A stretch of 5,527 nucleotides of DNA from Thermoplasmata archaeon (GTDB lineage: Archaea; Thermoplasmatota; Thermoplasmata; UBA10834; DTMW01): the NCBI GenBank assembly GCA_029858465.1, contig JAOUEZ010000095.1, forward strand, positions 1-5,527. Direction: 5' to 3'. The notes under the pieces are model-generated. The model was not told where the DNA came from. It searched no databases and was given only the letters and a program-made list of their open reading frames with translations. Positions 5,002 through 5,527 of the stretch are shown here, piece by piece (position 1 is the stretch's first letter; every line of letters begins with the position of its first letter). The translations under genes and the position numbers were made by a program.

Positions 5002-5527
5002 TCACACACCAAGCCCGGCCGCCTCGAGGCCAGTCTTCTCGTCAATTTTGAACATGACGTTCATGTTCTGAACTGCTTGACCCGAACCGCCCTTGCACAG
5101 ATTGTCAATGACCGAAAAGGCGCCGACGAGGTTCTTGCTGATCTTTGCTATCGATATATCGCAATAGTTCGACCCGATAACGGATGGTAGCGCGGGAATC
5201 CCCTCGACGAACCTAACGAAGTGGTTTTCTTTTGAGAACTTATTGTACTGTGTTGATATCTTTTCGAAATCAAATCCTTCTGCGATGCGCACATAGCAGC
5301 TTGTCTGGATACCCCTTACCAGAGGTACCAGATGGGGAGTGAAGGACACATCTCCGATGCCGCTCGCAATGAGTCTGAGCGTGTTCTCAATCTCGGGTGT
5401 ATGCCTGTGCTTTCCGACTTTGTACGGCAGAACGTTTGCCGCGCAGGTGGAATGATGAGTGAACTCGCTCGGGGAAGCGCCAGCTCCGCTCGTCCCACTC
5501 TTCGAATCGATTATTACATCTCCTGCT
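5002..5527 (-). CDS. argC: N-acetyl-gamma-glutamyl-phosphate reductase, C-terminal part
   Basis: The reverse strand is open from the window edge to the TGA at 5004-5002, giving 174 residues of the C-terminal half; the family is about 340 residues, so the nucleotide-binding domain and the catalytic cysteine lie outside. ArgC reduces N-acetylglutamyl phosphate to the semialdehyde with NADPH. In fragment numbering I see DSKSGTSGAGA (7-17), YKVGKHRHTPEI (35-46) containing the catalytic histidine, VSFTPHLVPLVRGI further on, and the C-terminal CKGGSGQAVQNMNVMFKIDE block followed by TGLEAAGL. An internal ATG at 5349 begins a shorter open frame, but the upstream codons carry the conserved motifs, so it is not the start. 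It is the upstream gene of the argC-argJ-argB run visible here and carries an inverted repeat near its 3' end. Confidence 0.95.
   Translation of the reverse strand, partial: AGDVIIDSKSGTSGAGASPSEFTHHSTCAANVLPYKVGKHRHTPEIENTLRLIASGIGDVSFTPHLVPLVRGIQTSCYVRIAEGFDFEKISTQYNKFSKENHFVRFVEGIPALPSVIGSNYCDISIAKISKNLVGAFSVIDNLCKGGSGQAVQNMNVMFKIDEKTGLEAAGLGV
5007..5010 (-). promoter_or_regulatory. Shine-Dalgarno-like site for argJ
   Basis: GGTG on the minus strand lies six bases before the ATG at 5000, within the last codons of argC. It matches the GGTGA core complementary to archaeal 16S rRNA 3' ends and decides the argJ start against the longer open frame. Confidence 0.5.
5050..5068 (-). repeat. perfect 8-bp inverted repeat in the 3' end of argC
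   Basis: GAACATGA (5050-5057) and TCATGTTC (5061-5068) are exact reverse complements separated by three bases. The repeat falls over codons of the conserved QNMNVMF segment of argC, about 50 bases before the argJ start. As RNA it would be a short hairpin; as DNA it is a 19-bp near-palindrome. Function is unknown and the arrangement could be due to chance. Confidence 0.55.

Noticed and set aside
5001..5045. Longer N-terminus for ArgJ
   Set aside because: These codons overlap argC, are not ArgJ-like, and the ATG at 5000 has a well-placed GGTG motif one base after the argC stop.
5002..5349. A short independent gene starting at the ATG at 5349
   Set aside because: The frame stays open upstream to the window edge and encodes the conserved KSGTSGAGA and HRHTPEI parts of ArgC.
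1..5527. Search for CRISPR repeats, insertion-sequence ends, tRNA or rRNA, toxin-antitoxin or defence genes
   Set aside because: No repeated units, terminal inverted repeats with a transposase, RNA gene signatures or defence motifs were seen; nearly all bases are in the eight identified genes.

Overview
This is a gene-dense stretch of what looks like a euryarchaeal chromosome. The archaeal signs are a PAC2-family protein of the archaeal type, the archaeal stand-alone diaminopyrimidine reductase of riboflavin synthesis, a Mut7-C RNase-fold protein with a C-terminal zinc ribbon, a DUF131 (TIGR00304) membrane protein, and a GMP synthase split so that the glutaminase is its own gene. First genes of transcription units have TATA-like boxes about 27-32 nt before the start codon and almost no leader, while several internal genes have Shine-Dalgarno-like motifs. 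The N-terminus of the GMP synthase subunit (NGGQWTHREWR) resembles what I recall of Thermoplasmatota proteins, so a Thermoplasmatota relative (for example the Methanomassiliicoccales side) is my best but unproven guess.

Layout: 674-1 (-) PAC2 protein, running off the left edge; 675-788 a divergent promoter region; 789-2298 (+) a three-gene unit, riboflavin reductase / Mut7-C protein / DUF131 membrane protein, each pair joined by a 4-base ATGA overlap; 2862-2299 (-) GMP synthase subunit A, meeting the plus-strand unit tail to tail with no spacer; 2863-2914 a short spacer with the guaA-subunit promoter; then 5527-2915 (-) an arginine operon read in the order argC (5' part off the right edge), argJ, argB.

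How they work together: ArgB phosphorylates N-acetylglutamate, ArgC reduces the acyl phosphate to the semialdehyde, and ArgJ recycles the acetyl group from acetylornithine to glutamate, so this is the acetylated, cyclic ornithine route and not the LysW-carried route of some other archaea. The GMP synthase subunit supplies ammonia to a synthetase subunit that must be encoded elsewhere. The riboflavin reductase is translationally tied to two proteins of poorly defined role.

Most of the window is ordinary core metabolism. I found no mobile element, CRISPR array, RNA gene or defence system. The points most worth a second look are the riboflavin reductase-RNase-membrane protein trio, an unusual insertion directly before the predicted self-cleavage threonine of ArgJ, and two perfect 8-bp inverted repeats inside coding sequence (1585-1605 and 5050-5068).
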